From contig OY294050.1 of assembly GCA_958510825.1 (NCBI GenBank), forward strand, positions 3,511,340 to 3,575,339: a DNA stretch of 64,000 nt. The letters are read 5' to 3'. Below the pieces are notes generated by a model. The model worked only from the letters and a program-made list of their open reading frames with translations, was not told the origin of the DNA and searched no databases. Below, piece after piece: positions 42,851 through 53,619 of this stretch (its first letter is position 1; each line of letters begins with the position of its first letter). This DNA comes from Brachypterus glaber. Its lineage: Eukaryota; Arthropoda; Insecta; Coleoptera; Kateretidae. Position numbers and translations under genes: made by a program.

Positions 42851-43439
42851 TTTAATTTGATTCTATAGTATATTCAACTTCAATATGCAGGAGAAGTAAA
42901 TAAAACAATCGCGCACGCGGCAGCTGGCGCGTGGTTTCATTGGTTAGAACACTCGAATGTTGCGAGAGTAGGGATGTAGAAAATTAAACAGGTCAGTACG
43001 TGAGTACTTGCGAAGAAGCGTACAATGCATTGCAATGGACCGTTATATAGAAATATTTTGTTTTGAGTCCTACCGTGTCACTAAATCCGTTATGTCGCGT
43101 GCGTTTGTTTACACTTAGTGCATTTTGAAGTTAAATATACTATAGACATGATTTTTTTTACTTTTTAGTAAAAGTATATTCCGAATAAAACTAGTTCATT
43201 GTAATATTTAGTCTAAAAGAAGTAAAACCTATGAAGCAATTCTCTGCTTAATTGAAATTTGTTTACAATATGCTGCCATCTGTTACACATAAAAAACCCT
43301 TTCATTTTAAAATTAAAACCAAATTAAAACTGTTCACAAGCTGAACTGCAGAAGGAAGAGAGAAACACTTTATTTACACTAAGAAAACCCACCCATTAAA
43401 AAGTATATTTTGTAAAAGTTTGGAAATGGAAATTCTGAC
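42851..43439. other. Unassigned
   Basis: Nothing recognised. Confidence 0.3.
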
Positions 43440-43640
43440 ACGAATGAGGAATATGCATTCCAAACGTGTTTCAGAGTATACTTTTTCTTCGACTAAAAAT
43501 ATGTTAATAATTGTATTGCTTTTTGCCGCCACATGTGTCCATTCCACCGCAAGAGCACAATATGCCAGAATCTAGTAATTCTGTAATTGAAAAATATTAA
43601 AGAGTGATGCTATTCTAAAGTAGTCGAAGAAAAATTAATA
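43440..43640 (-). repeat. Diverged relative of the GC-core repeat
   Basis: Shares ATGCATTCCA..GTATACTTTTTCTTCGACT and the end CTATTCTAAAGTAGTCGAAG with 16083-16802, but is only about 200 bp long with a different interior. The two TCGACT/AGTCGA ends are inverted repeats. Confidence 0.5.
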
Positions 43641-44322
43641 TTCAACTGTCAAAAACATGCATGTTAATTTAGAAATATAACGGTATTTTGTCAATTTAAA
43701 AAGAAATAAATAAAAAAACGAACAAAAATGAAGGGTAATAGATGAGCGTAACTAATCATTTTTTCGGGGATGATAAAAATCCGTGCATGTGGTTAGAGCA
43801 TTTTACAATATGCCTTTATGAGGGCATATTAGTGTGATTTATTTTTCGCATTTTATTGAATAATGGCCGTTTGTCGCAGTCACTTATTTTATGAACTACT
43901 TTAAGCAATCTTCCCGAGAATGGAAATATATGACTCGAAGTGAAATCTTTTTGTCTTATTCCATTTTCGAATGGTGTTATAGAAAAAGATATATCGAGAT
44001 TATGTATACCCTCTATTACACTGCCCGGCTAAGACAAGTTGTCCTATCTGCAAATTACACTCAATAACTTCCTTGTATTTTTAATACTGAATGTTATTTG
44101 TTAATACATATCTTTTATTTATATCGCCACCATTGGTATTTAATACTTTCGTTGTGATAATAAATACTGCAATGTGTGTATTGTATACAAAATGTTGTCA
44201 TACTAACATAGAGACCGTGCTGGTACATTTGGATCCCCACGCAACATGTGTTTATTAATACTGTAACATTTGGACAAAGTTGTAGTTGTTGTGTTATTGA
44301 TCTAGTTTAAAGTATGTTACAG

Positions 44323-44323
<1 letters not shown>
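43641..44323. other. Unassigned, with one repeat end
   Basis: 44018-44056 (CACTGCCCGGCTAAGACAAG) is the best-preserved end of the AAGTTGTC repeat family. No gene. Confidence 0.4.

Positions 44324-44361
<38 letters not shown>
44324..44361 (+). repeat. (AAT)n microsatellite
   Basis: About twelve ATA/AAT units, directly abutting the repeat at 44362. Confidence 0.95.
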
Positions 44362-44363
<2 letters not shown>

Positions 44364-44505
44364 TTCATTATTAACCATGGTGCAATATTATTATTTTTAG
44401 AACCTCTGACATCATAGGTAGAGAAAAAATATTTCTACCAATGAAAAGAACAGTAATAAAGATGTGCTTTTAGGCTGGTGGTGAAAAAATGTTATTATAG
44501 TTTTT
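44362..44505 (+). mobile_element. Right end of the CACTACCAG element
   Basis: AAATTCATTATTAACCATGG through GGCTGGTGGTGAAAAAA matches 28796-28941. The left part is missing and the junction is the (AAT)n tract. Confidence 0.75.
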
Positions 44506-44884
44506 TTAGTAAGAGGTTTTAAGTGGCAAAAATTCTCGCAAAAATTTGTCTCGAATTCCCTTTAGCTTGTTCAAGCATATAAATAATTGTTGAACCTAAA
44601 ATGGATAATATATCATTGTTACAAAGTGAAACATACAATAATTATTGTTGATTTAGTATTATTTACCAGCAGTATTTTGCTACAACACTAAGCCGTTTTA
44701 AAATGGCGATATCCTGAAAGCGAATACACAATGGCGTACAGTGTACGCCGTACACTAAATAAATATTTTGCATGCTATTTTACTGAAAATACAGGATAAT
44801 TCTGAAATTCTACAAATAGATGACTCACAAAGTTACATCTATCTATGTTGTAGATTTTAAAACCAAAAAGTCTAAAACATTAAA
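44506..44884. other. Unassigned
   Basis: Nothing recognised. Next to it, 44885-44914 (ATTCCATCAATCTGTTTATC) resembles the inverted right end of the hammerhead retroposon. Confidence 0.35.
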
Positions 44885-44916
44885 TATTCCATCAATCTGT
44901 TTATCAGTCATCGTAA

Positions 44917-45858
44917 ACGGAAAAAAATTATATGAATATACTTTAATTGTTTAGTGAATAATAAAATATAATAAATAGTATAGGGGAAGTCAGGGTTAAC
45001 TGGGCTACAGGGTTAACTGGTCCACCTGGATTTTATCAACTTTTTTTATTAGTATTGGCGCCTTAGGGCAAATTCTAGTGATATTTAGTTAGTAGTATTG
45101 TTTAAAGTATTATGACGGACCGTGTTGTCCACGTGTAAGTTGAAGTAAAGAAAGTTAATTTTTTTCGATGAAAAGTCGGTATTTACCTTAACTTTTATTT
45201 TTTAATTAATACTTTTTTATTAATAGGAGGATCTAAACTAATATTTTACCTAATATACTGAGTATTTTATTAATTATTCTGCATAATTTCCGCCTTCTAA
45301 TATCTTATTAAGTAATAAAATTTTATGATTTTATTCAGTGGTGTCACTCAGGGGTTGACTGGACCACTTATGTCAATATTAACTGGACCATGTCCAGTTA
45401 ACCCCGGACTAGTTAACCCTCAGATATATCTAATATTTAACATATTATGTTGTCTATTTTTATGTTAGAATTAAATTTTATTTGATTTCAAATCGTTTTT
45501 ATTCACAATAATTACAATACATTAGAAAATATTTAAAAATTGTTTACAGGTTTTTCAAAAACTCGATGTGAAAAAAGCGGACCAGTTAACCCCGACTTCC
45601 CCTAATATTTATAGCTTAAATAGAATTAATTATTGTCCTTGATAATAATTTTTATAATATAATAACATTTCTGTAAATTTACAATAGTGCCAGTAATAAA
45701 TATAATCGCGCCTGTAATAAATAAAATCGTTTCCAATTTATTTTTAACATTATTAGTTATTGTGTCCCTTATAATATAAGGCTTAAATCACTATAATTTG
45801 CCAGTGTTGCCAAATATCTTATAATGTATAGCGCAGAGCCCACTAATTTCTTTCCGTG
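44917..45858 (-). mobile_element. CACGGAAAG MITE (older copy) interrupted by another element
   Basis: The complement of 45605-45858 begins CACGGAAAGAAATTAGTGGG and follows 58370-58795. The sequence continues at 44917-44982 after a 620-bp insertion. It lacks roughly 120 bp before its far terminus. Confidence 0.8.
44983..45602. mobile_element. 620-bp element, GGGGAAGTC ends, nested
   Basis: The left end GGGGAAGTCAGGGTTAACTG is mirrored by CAGTTAACCCCGACTTCCCC, with TA duplicated on both sides (44981-44982, 45603-45604). Internal copies of the AGTTAACCC motif lie at 45350-45425. No open frame of note. Because it splits the MITE, it is younger than the MITE. Confidence 0.85.
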
Positions 45859-46170
45859 TTCAGTGATAATACCCAGGAAACCAAAAATCTTTTTGACGTC
45901 AATTATGGGGCACTAACTGACCAACATAACGTCATAGTATGACGTCTTGCTCTTGCCCCAGTAACGTATATAAGTCACAGCCCAGGGACGTAACATTACT
46001 GACCTTATAATAGGGTCAGAAATATGACGTTAGAATATCGTGTTCAACATTATATATCTTTTCAATTAATAGTTATTTGTGGTATGAAAGAGGAAACTAG
46101 GATTTTGCTCATGAGAAAATTAACTCACAAGGCTGGAGGTGGAGTGGGTTAATTTTAGAGTTTATTAATT
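45859..46170. other. Unassigned, ACGTCA-rich
   Basis: Several TGACGT/ACGTCA words (about 45895-46040), including an ATAACGTCATAGTATGACGT hairpin, and a weak AAAATTAACTC hairpin at 46120-46160. Confidence 0.35.
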
Positions 46171-46283
46171 AAACGCCATATTTTTTAAAACATGTTTTCA
46201 AAAAGAGCTAACAAAAACGATTAAACTGACCATAACTCAAAACATCTAATTTGCAGTTAGGACAAGTTGTCTTAGTCGGGCAG
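46171..46283 (-). repeat. Dispersed repeat, AAGTTGTC family
   Basis: Aligns with 705-816 and ends GTCTTAGTCGGGCAG. Confidence 0.65.
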
Positions 46284-47097
46284 CGCACGTCAGAGACGGC
46301 ATCTGATTTCCTGTTAAAGTACCTGATTTTTGGAGATTTTTGATCCATAAGTTCGAATCCGTCTGCGTTTTTAAACTTATTTTTTTCGAAAATCTGACGA
46401 GACGGTAAATTCTGTAATTAGATTTGGATTCAGCAATCTAAATTCCTAGGAATTTAAACAGGATCCTGTTTGTTTGTTTTAGGGAAGTACCGTAATAATT
46501 ATAATTGATTTTTTAAGGTTATGTATGTGGACGCCACTGTGTGACAGATTCATGTAAAGTTAAAGGGGCCAATTTATTCGTACAAGAAGCATTTTATGGA
46601 TACATAAACCGCCGTTTACGTACACTAGTGCCGTTTCGGAAGCGAACGCATCCACTAACAGCTTTTTTGCCCCATACACGTTTTATTAAATATATTACAT
46701 CGATTCAACGTTAGCATAAGAATGGGACATTTTTAGGTATTCAACAAAGAAAATTTAATACACGACAACCTGCTTGAAAAACTCTTGTGTAACTTCGCCC
46801 TAAAAAAGCCTTGTTCCAGTTTAAACACGCATTATTAGAATCGTGTTAAATGAAACGTCGAGAAAATGTGAAAAAAGTGGGTGTTAAAAAAATGTCTATC
46901 TGTTTGTGTTTCGGTCTGTATGTAAACCTTATAACTTTTTAACGGAATGTCCAATTTAAAAAATTCTTTCACTAAATTCAGGATTCAGGACCTTTTCTAT
47001 TTGCGTCACATCTATTATGGTTAACATTAGCGCAGGGCAAGAGGGGCAAAATAGACAAAAACTATAATTTTTAGCAATATATCACTTATTATTTAAT
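46284..47097. other. Unassigned
   Basis: An isolated B-box-like GTTCGAATCC near 46352 is not enough to call a tRNA gene. Nothing else recognised. Confidence 0.3.
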
Positions 47098-47353
47098 GGA
47101 AGCATAGCGTAGTGGGCTAGCGCGTGTACATAGCAAGTCAACTATCGTGAGTTCGAGTATCACTGGCGCCGATTTGATTTTTCAGTTAATTAATAATTGA
47201 AATTTGGCGAAGGCGATAAGTGAAATGAACGCACCCTATAAACTGGTTCGAAAGTCAGTATAAGCCCGTGGTTCCCTCTACTAGTAGCCACATAAGTCCT
47301 GGACTTAGGGCATGCTTAATTAAGTAGAATAGTACGAGGTTAAACAAACATGT
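47098..47353 (+). repeat. tRNA-derived SINE, copy 1
   Basis: The head has A box TAGCGTAGTGGGCTAGCGC (47105) and B box GAGTTCGAGTATC (47150), about 45 bp apart. The conserved body continues with ATTTGGCGAAGGCGATAAG and AACTGGTTCGAAAGTCAGTA. It ends in TTAAACAAACATGT repeats. Shares the whole length with 47608-47870. Confidence 0.8.
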
Positions 47354-47607
47354 AAAAAACAAACATGTAAACATTTTTTTTGCATAAATAAAAATACAGG
47401 ACGAAACTGAAGTCAATTTGATATTCTATTATTTTATAAACTTCCTCATTTTTCCACCCGTCTAGAAAAGGTTTACATTTGTTTGTTATTACTGAGTTCT
47501 TCTTCTCCTTTTTTTTATTATTTTTATTATTCTTCTTTCTCTTTCTCTTAAGTTAATATAACACACTTCTAAACAAAAATTATAACCTAACCTGTAAAAA
47601 TTAACAT

Positions 47608-47870
47608 GGGAGGCATAGCGTAGTGGCTAGCGCGTATGCATAGCAAGTCTACTATCGTGAGTTCGATTCTCACTGGCGCCGATTTGCCTTTTTCAGTTAA
47701 TTAATAATTGAAATTTGGCGAAGGCGATAAGTGAAACGGACACTCCCTAGAAACTGGTTCGAAAGTCAGTATAAGCCGGTGGTTCCCTCTACTACTAGCC
47801 CACACAAGTCCTGGACTTAGGGGATGCATAATTAAGTAGAATAGTACGATGTTAAACAAACAAACATGTA
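47608..47870 (+). repeat. tRNA-derived SINE, copy 2
   Basis: A box TAGCGTAGTGGCTAGCGC (47615) and an intact B box GAGTTCGATTCTC (47660). Body as in copy 1. AACATG before the head and after the tail could be a short target duplication. A minus-strand frame across the element is not a gene. Confidence 0.85.
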
Positions 47871-48490
47871 ACAAGGTCCTTTGCTGACAGAAGTCCACAT
47901 ATGTATTTTTCTCTTCCTTATAGCTTTTTGATAATATCAAAAAAAGCTTTATACATATACATCTAACACCTAGGGCATTTTTTAACAAACGAAAAAAGAA
48001 AAATGTTGAATTTGTTACTATTGTGTATTTTAATATAAATATTTCATTTTTGTGGTTATATTTATATCAAATTTTAAATCTTCATCTATCAGATCAAGAC
48101 TTTCTAACCTCCCAGGAGGATAAAGATATCGAAGAATTTAGTTAATTTAATTTACCCCAAGTATACTAATCCACATGGAAAGACCTCACCGCAGTAATGA
48201 GAAGAATGTAGCACATGCGCACTGATTTGCTTATTTTTGTTTTGACGGATGTCAAAAGTGGCTTCCGTTTAGGCAGTTGTAGTTTTATGAAATAATTTAA
48301 TTTGAGTAGGGTTACGGTGCGCATCAGCTAAAAGTCCACAAAAATGAACTATATTTTTGCACTGAAATCTGGTTTTATTACTAAAACTTACTCTAAAACT
48401 TAGTCTTGAATATAATTAGGTGCGGAAAATCCAGTTTTTTTGTTAGAATATATAGCAAAAGATTGTTAAAATACTCACGAATTTCTGTTT
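47871..48490. other. Unassigned
   Basis: Nothing recognised. Confidence 0.3.
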
Positions 48491-48496
48491 GATTTT

Positions 48497-48640
48497 TTTA
48501 ATGGGGGCGTTGGTTTACTTTGGTAGCTTGCTGGTTTGGTGTTTTTTTTAATGGGAGGCGTTGGTTTACGTTAACAATGGTTTGGTTTGGTAGTTTGCTG
48601 GTTTGGTGTTTTTTTTTTTAATGGGAGGCATTTTTCAGAT
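48497..48640 (+). repeat. Short direct repeats, TTTAATGGGAGGCGTTGGTT
   Basis: Three TTTTAATGGGRGGC blocks (48497, 48547, 48617), each near GCTGGTTTGGTGTTTTTTTT. Confidence 0.75.
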
Positions 48641-48740
48641 ACGACATTTCAGAATTCAGAAGGCGATATATCAAATGTTTATTAATGAATATTCCGCAAT
48701 TTTTTTTACGAAAATACTATTAAAAGCGAGTACTTAATCG

Positions 48741-49050
48741 TTCGAGGTAAAATCTTTCGATGTAATGTACTTTCGAGGTTACAACTTTTCGAGGTAATGT
48801 CCTTCCGAGGTAAATTTTTTCGAGGTAACGTCTTTTTGTGGTAATGTCCTTTCGAGGTAAATTTTTTCGAGGTATTTTTTTCGAGGTATCTGCTTTCGAG
48901 GTAAATTTTTTCGAGGTATTTTTTTCGAGGTATCTGCTTTCGAGGTAAATTTTTTCGAGGTATTTTTTTCGAGGTATCTGCTTTCGAGGTAAATTTTTTC
49001 GAGGTATTTTTTTCGAGGTATCTGCTTTCGAGGTAAATTTTTTCGAGGTA
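48741..49050 (+). repeat. 44-bp tandem repeat (TTTCGAGGTA units)
   Basis: CTGCTTTCGAGG occurs at 48890, 48934, 48978 and 49022, exactly 44 bp apart. Each unit holds three TTTCGAGGTA sub-repeats. Towards 48741 the array decays into single TTCGAGGTAA words. The minus strand is stop-free in all three frames across the array, giving open frames of about 100-132 codons that are repeat translation. Confidence 0.9.
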
Positions 49051-49737
49051 AAGACCGGCTCCCAGTACATTTTTGAAGCACCTGTTTAGATGCTGGCGTG
49101 TCAATTTATTGTGGATTATTTTTTTTTATAAAGTCCACTTCATAGGAGGCTATTGTTGCAACTTTTAGTTGGTTAATATTCAAATTAATTTATTCTTATT
49201 GGTAGTACATAAAAAAAGAACAATATTTAACAATTTAAGTGAAGTATGCAAATTTATTAGGTTATTTTGCTGAAATTGAGAAACTGCCTCGAGCTAAATT
49301 AAAATTTTGAACAGTTGAACCGAAACAATGGACTTAATAAAATATTAACATTAATCATTATTCCATCTTTAAGTATTTAGTTTTGCAAGAACTGATTTAA
49401 GGATAGTTAAACTTGTTTAAGAAATTAGTAGAAGTTTAAAGACATTGATGTCAGGAAAAATTTTATAAGTAAAAACTTTCGTAGAAAATTATATATAAAA
49501 TTATGTATATTCATACCAAGTAGTGACAAGGCCCATGCTCTGCGTGCTATCCGCGTCAAAAAAAAGTAGGACAGCGGTTTTTTTAATGATTTAAATCGTT
49601 ACGTTTATTCCTTCTTCTACTTCTGGTAATTAATCAGCTGCATGCAGTGATGTCAATAGCAATTTTTATTCTTTTTTGCAATAGGCAACGCTGATTGTCA
49701 ATAAATGACGGTTCTTATATATACCTTCAAATAATAT
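49051..49737. other. Unassigned
   Basis: Nothing recognised. Confidence 0.3.
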
Positions 49738-50676
49738 AGCTGTTTGAAAAGTGCTTTCAAGTTCGATTAACACAGTATTTGAAAAAGTATAATATTTTGG
49801 ACACCCATCAGCACGGTTACACTGAGGGCAAGTCCACAATCACCGCAATGGATGAAGTAGTACAATTTGTGCTAAAAAATTTGGAAGATAAGCAGCTCAT
49901 CTTGGCCCTTTTGTTTGATATGAGCAAAGCCTTTGAAACCATTGACCACCCCCTGTTACTAAGAAAACTATTTGTATTCGGAGTGAGGGGGCCAGCCAGT
50001 GATTGGCTTTGCTCATATCTTGAAGATAGGTTCCAGCAAGTTTTTATAAATAACATTAAGTCACAATTTAAAAAAGTTAAAAAAGGTGTTCCTCAGGGGT
50101 CCATATTAGGACCCCTATTATTTTTGATTTTTGTGAATGATATTGTAAAATATTGCAAAAATATATTTAAAATAATTATGTTCGCGGATGATTTAAATAT
50201 TTTGATAAAAGCGAAGGACCTGGAAGAGCTGCTGTATTTAGCTAACCAGGTAATCACATTAATACAAAACTATTGTAGTGAGAATGGACTTGTCCTCAAT
50301 GTGGCTAAGACGCAGTTTATGCGGTTTGTCCCCAAAAATTTTACCAACAATAATAGTATTCTTATCAGATTAGATGATAAGACTATTCCTCAAGTATCAA
50401 GTTGCAGATTTTTGGGTATACATTTAGATCATAAGCTGCTTTGGAATTCTCACATAGATAACCTGACTTCTCAGTTGAGTAGGTACTTATTTTTACTAAA
50501 ACAAATAAAACCAACGGTTTCGATGGAGGTGTTAAAGGCATACTACTCCATTGATGAATATTTTAATGAGAAGATATTTTAGATGTTTAATTGTTATTGA
50601 CTTGTTCATTGTATAAAATTTTGATGTACTTTTTTTTTTATGTCAAATTTCTTATAATATGAAATAAAGACTTACT
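49738..50676 (+). mobile_element. 5'-truncated CR1/Jockey-type LINE with internal deletion, (TTAC)n tail
   Basis: RT core, short 3' UTR with AAATAAAG, then a (CTTA)n tail at 50666-50684. The frame continues upstream of the first in-frame initiator to about 49740, where a stop marks the truncation point. Confidence 0.85.
49740..50582 (+). pseudogene. LINE reverse transcriptase (internally deleted)
   Basis: About 280 codons. The first residues (LFEKCFQVRLTQYLKKYN) are RT finger sequence. Palm motif A is LLFDMSKAFETIDH, motif B is KGVPQGSILGPLLF, and the catalytic FADD is at 50181-50192. After the VSMEVLKAYYS helix the frame jumps to SIDEYFNEKIF, which looks like the extreme C-terminus of this family (compare STSDFLNYKF at 56784). 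So the roughly 200-residue thumb/C-terminal part is missing without loss of frame. The N-terminal endonuclease is also absent. Catalytic residues are intact, but the protein is incomplete. Confidence 0.8.
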
Positions 50677-50743
50677 TACTTACTATAATAAACAACAACA
50701 TCACCGTCAAGATATTATGTACATCTAAGACAGGATAGCCTTA

Positions 50744-51085
50744 GTAGTAGTAGTAGTAGTAAATTTTTGGGTTGGCCAAAGCCGGACAACTAGGCCATTT
50801 CTGGCCCTTTTTGTCACCCCAGGCAATCCCAGCCATTTACTAATTTGAGTCCTCCTTGAACCTGCCCGTCCTTTCAATAAAGGTCAGGATATTGGCCCAG
50901 GGGAGATCTCTTAGTTCCTCTTGGTTGAGTATTTGAGTTTCAAAGACTTGCAACCTGATCCTGTCGTATCTGACGCACTCGGCTAAGTAATGAGAGGATG
51001 TTTCATCCTCTCCGCACTCTGGGCATAGCGGACTCTCTAGAATCCGCATGGTTGCCAGGTGCTTCCTTAGCCTGTAGTGGCCCGT
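50744..51085 (-). mobile_element. 5'-truncated LINE with (ACT)n tail and 14-bp target duplication
   Basis: ACAGGATAGCCTTA at 50730-50743 is repeated exactly at 51086-51099. On the minus strand the insert runs from a truncated coding end through a 3' UTR into (TAC)n. Element boundaries are therefore known to the base. Confidence 0.9.
50840..51085 (-). pseudogene. LINE ORF2 C-terminus, CCHC zinc knuckle
   Basis: About 81 codons from the truncation point: TGHYRLRKHLATM, then CPECGEDETSSHYLAEC (C-x2-C-x8-H-x4-C), then the usual acidic C-terminus. This is the post-RNase H knuckle of I/R1/Jockey-type elements and a different family from 4628-5002 (different residues and tail repeat). Confidence 0.8.
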
Positions 51086-51099
51086 ACAGGATAGCCTTA

Positions 51100-52300
51100 C
51101 TTTTCCTTTGCGTCAAAATTACTGTTAAGCATGACATAACCTAATATTAAGAATCGAATTTAAATTGTTAAAATATCGAAAATATGTAGGGTTTGTTGCT
51201 AACTTCTTGTACTAGTTTTTTGTGGCAAGGTTAGTACTGTAAAAAAAGTCCGAAGCCATGAGAAAGTTTCGTCGTTAAAAGAATTTCCTGTTTTATGGAC
51301 TGCGCCAATTATTTCGTTTTATTGCTGCATTCTGTAAAATATCCAACCAATTGGAATGAAGCATTTTCAAACTGATGCAATAAGACCTACCGTATTTAAA
51401 ATTTTACTGTCAAATCATTTTACAATCAACCTTACTGTTTGCGAATTGTCTGTTTGAAATATTTTATTCCTACATTTTAGTGAATTATAATGCTTATCGG
51501 CAACTCCGCTTATATGCGGCTTGGCAACAGCGGAAAAAAGCACTAGGCTTTTTAAATTAGACAGTTTTATTTTTCAGTGACAGTACTTGGTGCAGAATTA
51601 ATCTGGACATGATTTTTATTTTATTTAGCGTGTGTCGTTATTGTTTTAGGGGGTGATGGGCGAAAGGGCAGCGAGGGCTTAATTTATGGAAGCTGTTGGT
51701 TTTTTATTGAGGTAGCTTAGTAAGGAAGCTACCTACCGTAGATAGGCTACCTACCGTAGGTAGGCAACCTACGCAATACTTCGACAGCTATTTTCCGAAG
51801 TCCAAACTGTAATAAATACATCGATAGTATCGGCTCTCACTTAGTAAAACAAAAGAAAGAAAATATCTTTGACTTGAGATAAACTTGACACCGAGAATCC
51901 CCCAAGAAAGAAATATTTGCAGTTGAAAGCATAGTTGTACAATAAGGGTCGAGCCTTGGAGTTTCAACTGACAGCTGAAATTCCAAAGTTTCTGTGATTT
52001 ACGCTCATTGCATAGGATGAACTTCTCCAAACTTAAATTCCTACACATAAAACATAATTTTCCCATAAATAATGTAAATGATTTTTGCCGCTTTTGCTCT
52101 TCGAACGCACACATTTTTAAAACTTTTGAAATGTTAATATTTTACTTCTGAATTGAATTTTTTGAGCCTATGAAAATTATAATATAAAACGATAATTTAT
52201 GGATTATCATTCTAAAGAAACAGTTTTTTGAATCAAAAAGCATACAGGCCCTGTTATACTTCTGGCAAAAGGGTCGCTTTATATATATATATATATATTA
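51100..52300. other. Unassigned, with GTAGGTAGGC repeats and (TA)n
   Basis: 51715-51775 has mirrored CTACCTACCGTAG units; 52278-52299 is (TA)n. A 108-codon minus-strand frame at 51788-52114 has no motif I recognise. Confidence 0.35.
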
Positions 52301-52301
52301 T

Positions 52302-53177
52302 TTTCGCTGTTTAATTTTTTTACGTAATATGTTTTACAATAGTAAAATGTTTAATTTTGGGTTAAAAAGATTATACAGAGCAGTCCAAAAGTCACCCCCC
52401 CCCCTTTTAACTTTTGAACGAGTTGAGATATCGACTTCAAATTTAGAACTCTTAAATAAGACAACTTAAACTATCTTTTAGCATATATTTGATATTTTCA
52501 GCTCTTAAAATGTGGGCAGGGGGGCATGGGGGGACATTTTTTTAAATAGAAAGGGGGATCGCGTGATACATCATTTTAAAGCTTATAAAATTCTCAATTT
52601 AAACTAACATTTTTATTTTTTTTTTTTAATGTTTTTTAAGGTTTTGATTTTTCAATATTTTGTGATAAAACATTCGATTTTTTAAGTTTTTTTATAAATT
52701 TTTATTTATGTCAACTAAAATTAGTTTAAAAGTATAATTAACATTTTTTTATGATGAAATTAGGCATTTTAAAAAAATTATTTGTTTTTTTTAGAGGAAT
52801 TTTGACATTAATACCCATTTTCAACCCCATTTTAAATTCAATTTTTTTTTTAATTTAAAACTATGTAGTTAAATGGAGAATTTTATAAGCTTTAAAATAA
52901 TGTATTACACGACCCCCCTTTCCATTTAAAAAAATCTGCCCCCATGCCCCCCTGTCCACATTTTAAGAGCAGAAAGTATTAAATATATGCTAAAAGATAG
53001 TTTAAGTTGTCTTATTTAAAAGTTCCAAATTTGAAGTCGATATCTCAACTGGTTCAAAAGTTAAGAGGGGGGGGGGGTGACTTTTGGACCGCTCTGTATA
53101 TTATTTTCGTTGTTTAATTTTTTTACGTAATATGTTTTATAATAGCAAAATGTTTAATTTTGGGTTAAAAAGATTAT
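52302..53177. mobile_element. 720-bp palindromic element (CAGAGCAGTCC) between 75-bp direct repeats
   Basis: Inverted ends CAGAGCAGTCCAAAAGTCAC at 52376 and complement ending at 53096, with TA on both sides. Arms of about 230 bp include CGAGTTGAGATATCGACTTC and GGGGGGCATGGGGG. A C-run at the left end and a 13-G run at the right end are paired. Outside, 52302-52372 and 53103-53177 (TTTAATTTTTTTACGTAATA, AAAATGTTTAATTTTGGGTT) are direct repeats with about three differences, much longer than a TA duplication. Confidence 0.8.
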
Positions 53178-53205
53178 GACATTGTGTCTAAAAAGTGTAT
53201 ATGTA

Positions 53206-53618
53206 CACGGAAAGAAATTAGTGGGCTCTGCGCTATACATTATAAGATATTTGGTAACAGTGGCAAATTATAGTGATTTAAGCTATAGATTATAAGGGAC
53301 ACAATAACTAATAATGTTAAAAATAAATTGGAAACGATTATATATATTACAGACACGATTATATTTATTTCAGGCACTATTATAAATTTACAGAAATTTT
53401 ATTATATTATAAAAATTATTAGCACGGACAATAATTAAATCTATTTAAGCTATAAATGCCATACTATTTGTTATATTTTATTATTAAAGTATTTCATATA
53501 AATTTTTACACTGACTGCCATAATTGTAAGAGAAAGCCTTGTATTTATATAATAAGAGATTATAATTTGCTTGGTATGTGTGTTATAGCGCTCCTAGCTA
53601 TAATTTTTTTTTTCCGTG
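53206..53618 (+). mobile_element. CACGGAAAG MITE, copy with TA duplication
   Basis: Starts CACGGAAAGAAATTAGTGGG and ends AATTTTTTTTTTCCGTG, with TA on both sides. Nearly identical to 58370-58795 except for a 12-bp deletion (CACTAAACAATT). Open frames at its right end are not genes. Confidence 0.85.
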
Positions 53619-53619
53619 T

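Noticed and set aside
45890..46040. CRE-like promoter (repeated TGACGT words)
   Set aside because: Several TGACGT/ACGTCA words, but no adjacent coding start; partly explained by a local hairpin.
47098..47170. Functional tRNA gene
   Set aside because: A and B boxes are present, but no acceptor-stem pairing closes and the sequence continues as a repeated body; it is a SINE head.
48706..49104. Three overlapping 100-132 codon frames
   Set aside because: All are translations of the 44-bp tandem repeat in rotating frames.
49817..50056. 79-codon minus-strand frame
   Set aside because: Antisense shadow of the reverse-transcriptase frame.
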